This document shows, one piece after another, positions 10,792 through 19,983 of a stretch of DNA of 64,000 nucleotides. This DNA comes from Pantoea septica (GTDB taxonomy: Bacteria > Pseudomonadota > Gammaproteobacteria > Enterobacterales > Enterobacteriaceae): assembly GCF_002095575.1 (NCBI RefSeq), contig NZ_MLJJ01000017.1:34675-98674 (forward strand), given 5' to 3'. The notes below the pieces were generated by a model, which saw only the letters and a list, made by a program, of their open reading frames with translations, had not been told where the DNA came from and did not search any database. Position 1 is the first letter of the stretch. Each line of letters begins with the position of its first letter. A program made the translations under genes and the position numbers.

Positions 10792-11970
10792 ATGCATGAA
10801 AAACGCTATCGCATTACGTTGCTGTTCAATGCCAATAAGGTCTACGACCGTCAGGTGGTAGAGGGCGTCGGCGAATATTTACAAGCGTCGCAGACCGACT
10901 GGGATATTTTTATCGAGGAGGATTTCCGCTGCCGCATCGACAATATCCGCGAATGGCTGGGCGATGGCGTGATCGCCGACTATGACGATAGCTCGATCGA
11001 GCAGCTGCTGGCGAACGTCGAGGTGCCGATTGTCGGCGTCGGCGGTTCTTACCATCGCCAGCAGGATTATCCGCCGGTGCACTATATCGCCACCGACAAC
11101 GCGGCGCTGGTGGAGAGCGCCTTTCTTCATCTCAAAGAGAAGGGCATTAACCGCTTCGCCTTTTACGGGCTGCCCGCCTCCAGCGGTAAGCGCTGGGCGC
11201 AGGAGCGCGAACACGCTTTTCGTCAGCTGGTGCAGCGCGAACGCTATCAGGGCGTGGTCTATCAGGGCATGAATACCGCGCCGGAAAACTGGCAGCACGC
11301 GCAGAACCGGCTGGCCGACTGGCTGCAAACCCTGCCGCAGCAGACCGGCATTATCGCGGTCACCGACGCCCGCGCGCGTCATCTGCTACAGGCCTGCGAA
11401 TATCTTAAAATTCCGGTGCCGGAAAAGCTGAGCGTGATCGGCATCGACAACGAAGAGCTGACGCGCTATCTGTCGCGCGTCGCGCTCTCGTCGGTGGCGC
11501 AAGGCACGCGGCAGATGGGGTATCAGGCCGCTAAACTGCTGCATCGCCTGCTGGATAAACAGCCGCTGCCGCTGCAGCGCATTCTGGTGCCGCCGATGAA
11601 AGTGATCGCCCGCCGCTCGACCGATTTCCGCTCGCTGCGCGATCCGGCGGTGATCCAGGCCATGCACTATATTCGCTTCAACGCCTGTAAAGGCATCAAA
11701 GTAGAACAGGTGCTGGATGCGATCGGCCTGTCGCGCTCTAATCTGGAGAAACGCTTTCGCGATGAAACCGGCGATACGATCCACGCCATGATCCACCGCG
11801 AGAAACTGGAAAAAGCGCGCGAACTGCTGGCCTCTTCCTCGCTGAACATCAACGAAATTTCCCAGATGTGCGGCTACCCTTCGCTGCAATATTTTTATTC
11901 AGTATTTAAGAAAAGCTATGCCAGCACGCCAAAAGAGTACCGACAGCATCACGGCGAAAGCCTGATGTAG
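10792..11970 (+). CDS. xylR: Xylose operon activator XylR
   Basis: 392 residues from the ATG at 10792, identical in length to E. coli XylR; upstream in-frame sequence is not family-like. The N-terminal about 280 residues form a periplasmic-binding-protein-like sensor (ITLLFNANKVYDRQVVEGVGEYLQ, then SVIGIDNEELTRYLSRVALSS) that binds D-xylose. The last about 100 residues are an AraC-type HTH domain (VEQVLDAIGLSRSNLEKRF, then NINEISQMCGYPSLQYFYSVF). It should activate the divergent xylAB and xylFGH promoters at 6.65-6.99 kb. Confidence 0.97.
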   Translation: MHEKRYRITLLFNANKVYDRQVVEGVGEYLQASQTDWDIFIEEDFRCRIDNIREWLGDGVIADYDDSSIEQLLANVEVPIVGVGGSYHRQQDYPPVHYIATDNAALVESAFLHLKEKGINRFAFYGLPASSGKRWAQEREHAFRQLVQRERYQGVVYQGMNTAPENWQHAQNRLADWLQTLPQQTGIIAVTDARARHLLQACEYLKIPVPEKLSVIGIDNEELTRYLSRVALSSVAQGTRQMGYQAAKLLHRLLDKQPLPLQRILVPPMKVIARRSTDFRSLRDPAVIQAMHYIRFNACKGIKVEQVLDAIGLSRSNLEKRFRDETGDTIHAMIHREKLEKARELLASSSLNINEISQMCGYPSLQYFYSVFKKSYASTPKEYRQHHGESLM

Positions 11971-12073
11971 AATGGCGGCGGCGTGATAAAGGCGAAGCGG
12001 CGGGCCGACCGAGCAAGGATGCCTGAGCGATTTCGCCATCGCTCCCCGTCACCCGCGTCCTCTCCTCCTCTCT

Positions 12074-13216
12074 TCACCCCAGACGCTGTTCATACTGCTC
12101 AATCACCGCCAGCGACAGCCCTACCGCCGGATCGAGACGCGTCTGTAAAAAATGCAGCGTGGTGTTCTGGAAGGTGAAGGCTGGCGTACTGGATGCGATC
12201 CTTTTGCGCACCGTGTCGCAAAACATCGGGTGCGCATTCCAGGGCGCGTCGATAATGATCGTGGCCGGATTGAGCAGCAGGATAATCTGGCTCATCGCCT
12301 TAGCGAGAAAACCGCCTGCCTGCTGCATCACCTCATCCACCACTTTCGGCGCCTCGTCGCGCGTCTGCCAGCTTAAACCGGGGCGGCGCTGGGCCAGCTG
12401 CTGCTCTATCGCCGGTTTGCTGAGCAGCGTTTCGGCGCATCCCTGACGTCCGCAGCGACAGCGCGGGCCGTCCGGCTGCACGCTAAGGTGACCTGCTTCG
12501 CCCGCGGTCCAGCTGTTGCCGGTCACCACTTCGCCCTGCTGCACCAGCGCGCCGCCCATGCCTTCGGCTATTCGCAGGTAAAAGTGGCTGCCCGCCGCTC
12601 TCAGCCCAAGCTGCTGTACCGCCAGCAGCGCCGAGGCCTTGACGTTATTCATCACGCGCAACGGCACATCCACTTTTTGCCTGATCGGCGTCAGCAGATC
12701 GACATCCTGCCAGCCGAGATGGGTTGACAGGTGCATCCAGCCGCGTTCGGGATCGACGATGCCGGGAAAACCCAGCCCGATGCCCAGCAGCTGCGGATGC
12801 TTCTCCGCCAGTTCGCCGCACAGGCTCGCCACCTCATCCAGCAGCTTTTTAGGGTTAGCGGTATCAACGCGACGCGTCTGCTCCACCATCACCTGCGAAA
12901 AGTAGTCGCAGACGCGCCAGTAAATGGCGTTGCGCTCCACCATCACGCCCGCGCTTTTCAACTGTTCCGGGCGCAGGGCGATCTCAATTTTCGGGCGTCC
13001 GGCGGCGGCCACGCTGATCGGCCCCAGCTCCTGAAGCAGCGACTTTTCCAGCAGTTCGTCTACGATCAGCGACACCGTATTTTTGCTGAGCGACAGGATG
13101 TGGGCTAAATCCTGACGCGACGTTACGCGCAACCGGCGAAGCTGCGTCATCACGCGTTTATGGTTGTTAAGTCTGAGTAGTGCGGGGCCTTTACCCATAA
13201 TCATTACAGCGCTCAT
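12074..13216 (-). CDS. ROK-family transcriptional repressor (NagC/Mlc type)
   Basis: 380 residues. An N-terminal winged HTH (residues about 20-70, RQDLAHILSLSKNTVSLIVDELLE) is followed by a ROK domain. The zinc motif CRCGRQGCAE is at residues 253-262, with His243 in GEAGHLSV. The Asp expected in an active sugar kinase is missing (MNNVKASALL instead of an ND pair), so this is a regulator, not a kinase. Target and sugar are unknown; it does not look close enough to Mlc or NagC to name. In-frame ATGs at codons 5 and 7 make the exact start uncertain. It follows xylR convergently and may regulate a distant sugar system. Confidence 0.85.
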   Translation of the reverse strand: MSAVMIMGKGPALLRLNNHKRVMTQLRRLRVTSRQDLAHILSLSKNTVSLIVDELLEKSLLQELGPISVAAAGRPKIEIALRPEQLKSAGVMVERNAIYWRVCDYFSQVMVEQTRRVDTANPKKLLDEVASLCGELAEKHPQLLGIGLGFPGIVDPERGWMHLSTHLGWQDVDLLTPIRQKVDVPLRVMNNVKASALLAVQQLGLRAAGSHFYLRIAEGMGGALVQQGEVVTGNSWTAGEAGHLSVQPDGPRCRCGRQGCAETLLSKPAIEQQLAQRRPGLSWQTRDEAPKVVDEVMQQAGGFLAKAMSQIILLLNPATIIIDAPWNAHPMFCDTVRKRIASSTPAFTFQNTTLHFLQTRLDPAVGLSLAVIEQYEQRLG

Positions 13217-13328
13217 GTGACGGGCAACGTATCTTTCAGTGTAACAGCGCCAGGCGGCCTCTTATCTGACACTTTTGCGCGCTGTTTCACACAAGTCGCA
13301 GCAGAGGATAGCGCAGAGGAAAGCGACG

Positions 13329-13356
13329 TAAAAAAACCGGGTCGCGCCCGGTTTCT
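13329..13356 (-). terminator. Rho-independent terminator after dnaC
   Basis: On the minus strand AAACCGGG and CCCGGTTT flank a five-base loop and are followed by seven T, shortly downstream of the dnaC stop. It ends the dnaTC transcript before the ROK gene. Confidence 0.8.
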
Positions 13357-13372
13357 TGCAGGGAAGAGAAAA

Positions 13373-14113
13373 TTAATATTCGTCGCCGCGCACGCGGCTG
13401 CGGTAGCTTTCCCAGTCGAAGCGCACCCACATGCTGTTGCCGAGACGCATGCGGTCCATCACGCGCTCGCCCAGCAGGGTATTCATACCGGCGGGATCGA
13501 GGTTGGAGAGCATCCCGGTCGGACGCTTCGAAGAGGAGCGTCGATCGACGATCTGGTTGATAATCACCTTTTCGTAGCGCGACTCGCTCTGCATGCCGAT
13601 CTCGTCGATCACCAGCAGATCGACGCTGCTGAGATCCTGCAGCAGTCGCTCTTCGGTGATGTCGCTGCCGCCGCTGAACGTGCCTTTCATGCTCGACATC
13701 AGATCCGCGACGGTGACGATCAGCACGCTTTTGCCGCGCAGGATCAGATCGTTGCCGATAGCCGCCGCCAGATGGTTTTTGCCGGTGCCGGGACGGCCGG
13801 AAAAGACGAAGCTGGCGATGCTGCCCTCAAAATCGTCCGCATACTGGCGCGCCATCGTCAGCGCTCTGCGCTGCCCTTCATTCTCGACGCGATAGTTATC
13901 GAACGAGCAGTTCATATGCAGCTCGCGAATGCCGGAGCGTCCCATCACGCGCTGCATTTTCATGGCGCGGTTCTCACGCACGATGGACTCCGAACGCAGG
14001 CGACCCTGCTCCTGGTTCCAGGCCAGCAGCTCTTCGCCGCTGGTGAACTTCGGCTGGACGTTGGCGGGCATCATTTTTTTCAAACGGCTGAACAGATCGG
14101 TCGGCGTTTTCAT
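13373..14113 (-). CDS. dnaC: DNA replication protein DnaC, helicase loader
   Basis: 246 residues (E. coli DnaC 245). AAA+ ATPase that loads the DnaB helicase at origins and restart sites. Walker A is GRPGTGKNH around residues 106-114 and Walker B is LLVIDEIG around 166-173; the N-terminal region that contacts DnaB precedes FDNYRVENEGQRRAL. Its ATG overlaps the dnaT stop (TAATG), so translation is coupled. In E. coli dnaTC sits near 99 min beside yjjA, not beside xyl and tag genes, so the neighbourhood is rearranged. Confidence 0.97.
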   Translation of the reverse strand: MKTPTDLFSRLKKMMPANVQPKFTSGEELLAWNQEQGRLRSESIVRENRAMKMQRVMGRSGIRELHMNCSFDNYRVENEGQRRALTMARQYADDFEGSIASFVFSGRPGTGKNHLAAAIGNDLILRGKSVLIVTVADLMSSMKGTFSGGSDITEERLLQDLSSVDLLVIDEIGMQSESRYEKVIINQIVDRRSSSKRPTGMLSNLDPAGMNTLLGERVMDRMRLGNSMWVRFDWESYRSRVRGDEY

Positions 14114-14649
14114 TACTCACCTCGAAACCCATCGGGAATGTGGTAATCAGTATTGCTGATTTGCGTGATATCGCGTTTGGGCTGGCCGCCGCTGGCGGCG
14201 CGGTTCATCTGCACGCTGCGCGCCAGCTTTTGCTGCCACTGCACATGGTGGAACAGGCGGCCTTCCGCCTGCCAGTAGGCGACGAAAGCGGCCAGCTCGG
14301 CAGGCGTTACCGGCTCGCTCAGCGCCACGCCCCAGATAGCGGCCTGGCGCTGAAAATCGGCGTCGGGCTGCCAGCCGGTATACATCGCGAACTTGCCCGC
14401 CGGCGTCGGCAGAGAGGCTGGCAGGTCGTCATATAAGCTATCGTCCAGCGTTACGTCGCTGGGATGCGCAGCCGCCGCCTCCAGCGCCAGCAGATGCGCC
14501 AGCCGCTCGGGCGTTACGGCGTAAAACGCCGGCGCGTAATTATCCAGCACCGCCAGCGTGCCGTTTTCCGCCTGCTGCAGCGCCTGACGCGGATCCTGGC
14601 GGAAGGCGTCCAGACCAATAAGCGTAGAAGTAAGAATTTTGACTGACAT
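14113..14649 (-). CDS. dnaT: Primosomal protein DnaT
   Basis: 178 residues from the ATG at 14649 ([19 protein letters not shown]). Contains the DnaT blocks [20 protein letters not shown] and [29 protein letters not shown] in the order known from E. coli. DnaT acts with PriA and PriB to bring DnaB-DnaC to stalled forks. First gene of dnaTC, overlapping dnaC by one base. The N-terminus is more divergent than the core. Confidence 0.95.
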   Translation of the reverse strand: MSVKILTSTLIGLDAFRQDPRQALQQAENGTLAVLDNYAPAFYAVTPERLAHLLALEAAAAHPSDVTLDDSLYDDLPASLPTPAGKFAMYTGWQPDADFQRQAAIWGVALSEPVTPAELAAFVAYWQAEGRLFHHVQWQQKLARSVQMNRAASGGQPKRDITQISNTDYHIPDGFRGE

Positions 14650-14752
14650 GATGAAACCTGACGTTGACCTGCACGCTGCGCCGACAGAGCGTCGGCGCAC
14701 AAGTCTTTATTGTACCTTTTTTAGCGTCCTGGATCGCCAAAAAAGGCGCCTG

Positions 14753-15430
14753 TCAGGAGGACCAGGAAGCGGACTCCGCGGAAAGAGCCGTCTGAACCGG
14801 TTCGGCTGCTGCTGCCCTGACGCGCGCCGGGCGGGTTTGCCACAGATAGCGCGTCGAGGCGAGCCAGCAGATGCTGTAGCCCAGCAGTTCGGTGCCCTCT
14901 TCGGCGATGTTTTTCACGACGCGGTTGTAGCCGTCCAGCATCAGGTGCTGCCACAGCTGATGCATGCCGAACAGACGGGAGAACACCAGCACGATTAACA
15001 TGCCGCTGGCGGTCATCAGCCAGCAGCGATCCGTCACGAAGGCGACCAGCCCATCCAGCGTGCTGCGCGGCGACCGCAGCGCCATCGCCAGACAGGCCGC
15101 GGCGGTCGCCAGCGCGAACCACACCCAGCTGCCGTGCTCGACAACGTCGAATACAAAATCCAGCTCGCGGATCAGCATGCAGCTGTAGAAGCCGCCGATC
15201 AGGATCAGCGCGCCGCGCTGATCGGGCCGCCGATGCGCCGACCAGAAGAACATCGCCGCCACGGAGGCGAGCATCACTTCCTGCAGCGTCTCCGTGATCG
15301 ACGTTTCATGCATGGCGTCGTTCATCCAGTTTACGTCGATATAGATGCTCGACATCATCAGCATAAGAAACAGTGTTGCAAATAAAAAAGCCGCGCCTTC
15401 ACGGCAGAGGATTGAAATTTGTTCGCGCAT
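14753..15430 (-). CDS. Uncharacterised polytopic inner-membrane protein
   Basis: 225 residues with about six hydrophobic segments, beginning AAFLFATLFLMLMMSSIYIDV near residue 14 and ending ELLGYSICWLASTRYLW before an Arg/Ala-rich soluble tail. Charged or polar residues inside membrane stretches (for example the ...IRELDFVFDVVEHGSWVWF region) suggest a sensory or transport role, but I recognise no family. It lies upstream of dnaT on the same strand with a gap of about 100 bp and may be transcribed separately. No function is proposed. Confidence 0.7.
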   Translation of the reverse strand: MREQISILCREGAAFLFATLFLMLMMSSIYIDVNWMNDAMHETSITETLQEVMLASVAAMFFWSAHRRPDQRGALILIGGFYSCMLIRELDFVFDVVEHGSWVWFALATAAACLAMALRSPRSTLDGLVAFVTDRCWLMTASGMLIVLVFSRLFGMHQLWQHLMLDGYNRVVKNIAEEGTELLGYSICWLASTRYLWQTRPARVRAAAAEPVQTALSAESASWSS

Positions 15431-15506
15431 ATTATTACCACTATTATGATTAGCGCGCTTATTATATGGCGTTACTCACTCGCCCTTTCTCATTTTATGC
15501 CCCATG

Positions 15507-16196
15507 TTAAAAACTGGCGCTAACGCCGAGGCTGTAAATAAACTGCTCGCCGCTGTTTAGCGCGTCGTTTTGCGAAAATGCCGCGAATGCCGCAACGTTA
15601 TGATTCAGGGGAATGTGCGCACCGACGCTGACGTCGACCCAGCCCGCTTCCCGCGCGGCCGGATCGTCCGACGAACGCTCGCGCGACTCGCCGGTCAGGC
15701 TATCGCCGGGCTGATAGCTATAGCTAAACTGCGCGTAAGGCGCGATCCCGCCCAGCCGGGTATCGACCCGCCAGCCTAAGGTCGCGACGCCGTCGCGGCT
15801 GAAATCGCACTGCGGACAGCTGAGCGGCGCGGTCGCGGGCGCATACTGCGCCACCGGCCCGGTCGTCAGCGACGCGCCCAGCGGCAGCTCCCAGCCTGCG
15901 CTGTAGCGAGTGCCGGTCGGTACCGGCTCGGCGCGCAGCGCGAAGGCGGACTGGGGCGAATTGAGCGCCGCGTCCAGAAAGTTCATCCGCGCGTCGCTGC
16001 CGACAATCAGATGATTTCGGGAAATCTTTTCCGCAAGGATAGTGTCGTAATCGGGCCGATCGCGCACGCGATCGGCCGGCGATGACAGGGTCTCGCCGCT
16101 CCAGGCAAACAGGGGCGCCGCAGAACAAAAAAGCAACGCACTACTCAGCCCCAGCGTCGCAAGGCGCTGGCTGGCACACTGACTTTTCTGCAACAT
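15507..16196 (-). CDS. Small outer-membrane beta-barrel protein, autotransporter-barrel-like
   Basis: 229 residues. A signal peptide (residues 1 to about 31, hydrophobic core then AAPLFA) is followed by alternating polar/aromatic strands such as TRYSAGWELPLGASL, GVATLGWRVDTRLGGIAPYAQFSYSYQ and VSVGAHIPLNHNVAAFAAFSQ. It ends YSLGVSASF with the C-terminal Phe typical of BAM substrates. The strands look like the translocator of esterase-type autotransporters, but no passenger domain is present, so it may be a stand-alone or reduced form. The pair Cys-Pro-Gln-Cys near residue 125 is unusual in a barrel. Function unknown. Confidence 0.65.
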   Translation of the reverse strand: MLQKSQCASQRLATLGLSSALLFCSAAPLFAWSGETLSSPADRVRDRPDYDTILAEKISRNHLIVGSDARMNFLDAALNSPQSAFALRAEPVPTGTRYSAGWELPLGASLTTGPVAQYAPATAPLSCPQCDFSRDGVATLGWRVDTRLGGIAPYAQFSYSYQPGDSLTGESRERSSDDPAAREAGWVDVSVGAHIPLNHNVAAFAAFSQNDALNSGEQFIYSLGVSASF

Positions 16197-16336
16197 GAAA
16201 AACTCCAGACGACGCTGAAGAGAACGATCGGCGCTATTTAAGAAACTGTTTTATCACGCCTGCTGTTTAACTATTAACCGACTAAACGTAAGATCAAGCG
16301 ACGTCACAAAATTTTCTCTTTATCAGGATAAAGAAC

Positions 16337-16918
16337 ATGCAACGATGCGGCTGGGTCACTCAGGACCCGCTTTACCTGGCCTACCACGATCGGGAATGGG
16401 GCATTGCGCAAAACGATAAGCAGGCGCTGTTTGAGATGCTCTGTCTGGAAGGTCAGCAGGCGGGGCTCTCCTGGATCACCGTACTGAAGAAGCGAGAAAA
16501 TTACCGGCGCGCCTTCCACGCCTTCGACCCTCAGGCGGTCGGCTTAATGGATGAAGAGGATCTGGCGCGCCTGATGCAAGACAGCGGCCTGATACGCCAT
16601 CGCGGCAAACTCGCCGCTATTATCGGCAACGCGCGCGCTTACCTGTCGATGGAGGCGAAAGGCGAAGATTTTGCGCGCTTCGTGTGGGGTTTTGTCGATA
16701 ACCAGCCGGTTGTGCATCGCTTTGCCCACTACAGCGAGGCGCCGACCACCTCAGAGCAGGCTGTCGCGCTGTCGAAGGCCTTAAAGCAGCGTGGTTTTAA
16801 ATTCGTCGGCCCGACAATTTGCCACTCCTTTATGCAGGCCTGCGGGCTGATTAGCGATCATCAGACAGACTGTTTTTGCCATCCTGACAACCTTTTACGC
16901 GCAAACCAGACAAAATAA
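16337..16918 (+). CDS. tag: 3-methyladenine DNA glycosylase I
   Basis: 193 residues, close to E. coli Tag (187). Begins MQRCGWVTQDPLYLAYHDREWG, with Cys4 and His17 as zinc ligands, and ends with ICHSFMQACGLISDHQ, supplying the other His and Cys ligands. The helix-hairpin-helix core LEGQQAGLSWITVLKKRENY is typical. It excises 3-methyladenine from alkylated DNA. It keeps its E. coli neighbourhood (tag, yiaD, ghrB), here without bisC. Confidence 0.95.
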   Translation: MQRCGWVTQDPLYLAYHDREWGIAQNDKQALFEMLCLEGQQAGLSWITVLKKRENYRRAFHAFDPQAVGLMDEEDLARLMQDSGLIRHRGKLAAIIGNARAYLSMEAKGEDFARFVWGFVDNQPVVHRFAHYSEAPTTSEQAVALSKALKQRGFKFVGPTICHSFMQACGLISDHQTDCFCHPDNLLRANQTK

Positions 16919-17006
16919 GAGTTTCCCTCACTCCTTCTCTCTTTTTAAGCGGCATAATCTCGCCGCTTTAAAGACGTAATGTCTTTGTTTGATTTAGGGA
17001 ATGAGC

Positions 17007-17669
17007 ATGTATAAAAAATCGTTTTCGCTTTGCCTGTTACTGAGCGGCAGTCTGGTACTGTCGGGTTGTACCGTTAACCCATACACCAATGAATCCCAGG
17101 CCGGAAAATCCGGCATCGGCGCGGGTCTTGGCGCACTGATGGGCGCCGGGGTGGGCGTACTCTCCTCCTCGAAGAAAGATCGCGGCAAAGGCGCGCTGAT
17201 TGGCGCGGCATCCGGCGCGGCGCTTGGCGGCGGCATCGGCTACTACATGGATGTGCAGGAAGCCAAACTGCGCGAAAAAATGCGCGGCACCGGCGTCAGC
17301 GTAACCCGTCAGGGCGACAACATCGTGCTGAATATGCCGAATAACGTCACCTTCGACTCCAGCAGCAGCAGCCTGAAAGCGGCGGGCGCCAATACCCTGA
17401 CCGGCGTGGCCATGGTGCTGAAAGAGTATCCGAAAACCGCGGTAAACGTGGTGGGCTACACCGACAGCACCGGCTCGCGCGCGCTGAATATGCGTCTGTC
17501 GCAGCAGCGTGCCGAGAGCGTCGCCGCTGCGCTGATTACCCAGGGCGTCGCGGCGGATCGTCTGCGCACCCAGGGCCTGGGTCCAGACAATCCGGTCGCC
17601 ACCAACAGCACCGAAGCAGGCAAGGCGCAAAACCGCCGCGTGGAAATCACCCTTAGCCCGATCGGCTGA
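17007..17669 (+). CDS. yiaD: OmpA-domain outer-membrane lipoprotein YiaD
   Basis: 220 residues from the ATG at 17007, chosen because AGGGA ends at 17000, six bases upstream; an ATG at 17001 abuts it. The lipobox LVLSGC places the lipidated Cys near residue 22. A Gly-rich glycine-zipper region (GIGAGLGALMGAGVG and GALIGAASGAALGGGIGYYMD) is followed by an OmpA peptidoglycan-binding domain (VNVVGYTDSTGSRALNMRLSQ and AQNRRVEITLSP). The E. coli protein is a multicopy suppressor of a bamD defect. A terminator follows directly. Confidence 0.93.
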   Translation: MYKKSFSLCLLLSGSLVLSGCTVNPYTNESQAGKSGIGAGLGALMGAGVGVLSSSKKDRGKGALIGAASGAALGGGIGYYMDVQEAKLREKMRGTGVSVTRQGDNIVLNMPNNVTFDSSSSSLKAAGANTLTGVAMVLKEYPKTAVNVVGYTDSTGSRALNMRLSQQRAESVAAALITQGVAADRLRTQGLGPDNPVATNSTEAGKAQNRRVEITLSPIG

Positions 17670-17671
17670 TG

Positions 17672-17702
17672 TGAAAACGCCCCCTGAGCGGGGCGTTTTT
17701 CG
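17672..17702 (+). terminator. Rho-independent terminator after yiaD
   Basis: AAAACGCCCC, a short loop, GGGGCGTTTTT: a strong GC stem with a T run, starting a few bases after the yiaD stop. Confidence 0.88.
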
Positions 17703-17832
17703 CCATAATGTGGTTTTTTTTGGCATTTTTACGCGCTTTTTTCGACAAAACAAGGCGGATGGCATGCAACCTGTAGTGCCAAAACAGACTTTATGTTAGC
17801 GTGAAAAAAAGGTGTTCAGCGAGTCGTCCAGC

Positions 17833-18819
17833 ATGTCACTAAAAGCCATTGCCAGCGAATTAGGGTTGTCCGTTACCACGGTTAGCCGGGCGTTAAACGG
17901 CTATGAAGATGTGGCGGAGGAGACCCGTAAACGCGTCGAAGCAGAAGCGCAGCGTCGCGGCTATCGCCCCAACGCCGCCGCGCGCCGTCTGAAAACCGGC
18001 CGCGCCAATGCGGTAGGTTTGGTTTTCCCCGTCAGCACTTCGCCCATCAGCGACTGCCGCTTCAGCGAGATGCTGCTGACGCTCGATCAACGCCTGGCGC
18101 AGAGAGAGATCGACCTGATGCTGCTGGTGGACAAGCCCCACGACGGGCCGCGCACCCTGACCCGCCTGCTGCGCAGCCGCGTGCTGGATGCGCTGATCGT
18201 TACCCACACCCTGCCGCAGGATGAGCGCCTGCTGAGCCTGCAGCAAAAAAACTTTCGCTTTATCACGCTCGGCCGCAGCGACCTGCCGCAGCCCTACGCC
18301 TGGCTCGACGTCGATCACCACCACGGCTCGCGCCTGGCGGTAGAAGCCTGTCTGCAGCAGGGGCTGACGCGCATCGCCTGGCTGGGCAGCGACGAAGGCA
18401 CCACCTTCGTACGCGATCGCCGTCAGGGTTTCCTTGACGCGATGGGCGCCGTCGCGCCGTTCGATATCGTCGCCGTGCCGCCGTCGCGTCGCGTCGGCTA
18501 TCAGCAAACCGCCGCCTGGCTGGCGCAGGATGCGTCGCTGCAGGCGATCATCGCCGACAGCAGCGCGCTGGCGGAGGGCGCGGCGCTGGCGGTGCAGCAG
18601 GCGAACCGGCTTCACGGCAGCGAGGCGATCCGCCTCTATGCCTGGGAAGGCTTGCCGCGCGAAGCGATCGTCGAGGCGCCGGCGATCGCCATCCGTCAGG
18701 CCTCGGATCGCGAAACCGGCGATCAGCTTGCCGATCTGGTGGTGCAGATGCTTGACGGCGCGCCGCTGGAAGCGCTTCAGCTGTTGCGTCAGCCCTGGCT
18801 GGATAGTAAGCCGCGTTAA
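17833..18819 (+). CDS. LacI-family transcriptional regulator, target unknown
   Basis: 328 residues from the ATG at 17833, immediately before the HTH (SLKAIASELGLSVTTVSRALNGY); a GTG at 17812 would add seven residues. The hinge helix AAARRLKTGRANAVGLVFP and a sugar-binding domain follow. The C-terminus is short and ends QPWLDSKPR. It lies upstream of ptxS on the same strand without sharing an obvious operon. Its ligand cannot be read from sequence; a sugar or sugar acid is likely from the family. Confidence 0.85.
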   Translation: MSLKAIASELGLSVTTVSRALNGYEDVAEETRKRVEAEAQRRGYRPNAAARRLKTGRANAVGLVFPVSTSPISDCRFSEMLLTLDQRLAQREIDLMLLVDKPHDGPRTLTRLLRSRVLDALIVTHTLPQDERLLSLQQKNFRFITLGRSDLPQPYAWLDVDHHHGSRLAVEACLQQGLTRIAWLGSDEGTTFVRDRRQGFLDAMGAVAPFDIVAVPPSRRVGYQQTAAWLAQDASLQAIIADSSALAEGAALAVQQANRLHGSEAIRLYAWEGLPREAIVEAPAIAIRQASDRETGDQLADLVVQMLDGAPLEALQLLRQPWLDSKPR

Positions 18820-18886
18820 TCGTGCTTTTTGCGACGGACCGCGCCTGTGCTAGTCTCTGCCTGTTTCTCTTTTTACAGGTACCGAC

Positions 18887-19912
18887 ATGAAGAACAGACC
18901 GCCTCGCGCCACCATTAGCGATGTCGCTCGCAGCGCGCGAACCGGTAAAACCAGCGTGTCTCGCTATCTCAATGGCGAGCAGCATCTTCTTTCCGCCGAT
19001 TTAAAAGCCCGCATCGAACAGGCGATCGCCGAGCTCGACTACCGTCCCAGCCAGATGGCGCGCGGGCTGAAGCGCGGCCGCACGCGGCTGATCGGACTGA
19101 TTATCGCAGACATCACCAATCCCTATTCCGTCGACGTGATGTGCGGCATCGAAGCCGCCTGCCGCGAGCGCGGCTTTACGCTGCTGATGTGCAACACCAA
19201 CAATGAGGTGGATCTGGAGCAGCACTATCTCCAGCTGCTAAGCAGCTATCAGGTGGAAGGCGTGGTGGTGAATGCCGTCGGCATGCGCGAAGAGGCGCTG
19301 AGCCGCCTGCAGCAGTCGCTGCTGCCGATGGTGCTGATCGACCGAAAAATTCCCGATTTCGCCTGCGATGTAGTCGGCCTGAACAACGCTGAAGCCACGG
19401 AGATCGCTACGCAGCATCTGCTTGATAACGGCTATGAAGCGCTGCTGTTTTTGAGCGAGCCGCTGGGCAGCGTCAACACGCGCCGCGAACGCCTGCAGGC
19501 GTTCCGTCAGCGGCTCGCCGCCTGGCCGCAGATTGCGCATGAGAACGCCGAGGTGCCGCTGCATCAGCCTGCGGAGCTGGATGCGCTGCTGCTGGACTAT
19601 ACGCGGCGTCAGCGCGGAAAACGCGCGGCGGTCATGGTGGCGAACGGCGCCATGACGCTGCAGGTGGCGCGCGCGATGCAGCGCGTCGGCCTGCGCTGGG
19701 GCGAAAATATCGGCCTGCTCGGCTTCGACGAGCTGGAGTGGGCCGCGCTGGCCGGCGTCGGCATCACCACGCTGCGGCAGCCCACCTGGCAAATCGGCTA
19801 TGCGGCGCTGGAGCGGCTGCTCGTCCGCATCGACGGCAGCGCCGGGCCCGCCGCCGAACAGGTTTTTTCCGGCGAGCTGGTGGTACGCGGCTCCAGCCAG
19901 CCCCTCGCCTGA
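18887..19912 (+). CDS. ptxS: LacI-family repressor of 2-ketogluconate genes, PtxS-like
   Basis: 341 residues. The HTH ATISDVARSARTGKTSVSRYLNG and hinge RPSQMARGLKRGRTRLIGLIIADITNPYS match the GntR/PtxS branch of LacI regulators. In Pseudomonas PtxS binds 2-ketogluconate and represses kguEKTD and its own gene. Here the gene stands directly upstream of the same four functions, and the intergenic region contains a palindrome with the PtxS half-site pattern (19984-19999). The assignment relies on context plus motif; GntR of the gluconate system is the main alternative. Confidence 0.8.
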   Translation: MKNRPPRATISDVARSARTGKTSVSRYLNGEQHLLSADLKARIEQAIAELDYRPSQMARGLKRGRTRLIGLIIADITNPYSVDVMCGIEAACRERGFTLLMCNTNNEVDLEQHYLQLLSSYQVEGVVVNAVGMREEALSRLQQSLLPMVLIDRKIPDFACDVVGLNNAEATEIATQHLLDNGYEALLFLSEPLGSVNTRRERLQAFRQRLAAWPQIAHENAEVPLHQPAELDALLLDYTRRQRGKRAAVMVANGAMTLQVARAMQRVGLRWGENIGLLGFDELEWAALAGVGITTLRQPTWQIGYAALERLLVRIDGSAGPAAEQVFSGELVVRGSSQPLA

Positions 19913-19983
19913 TCCCTTTTCTTTCCCCTCTCTCGTGCTCGCTTCGTGAGCACGATCATAGTTTCAGCCTCTGCTCCTTTGCT

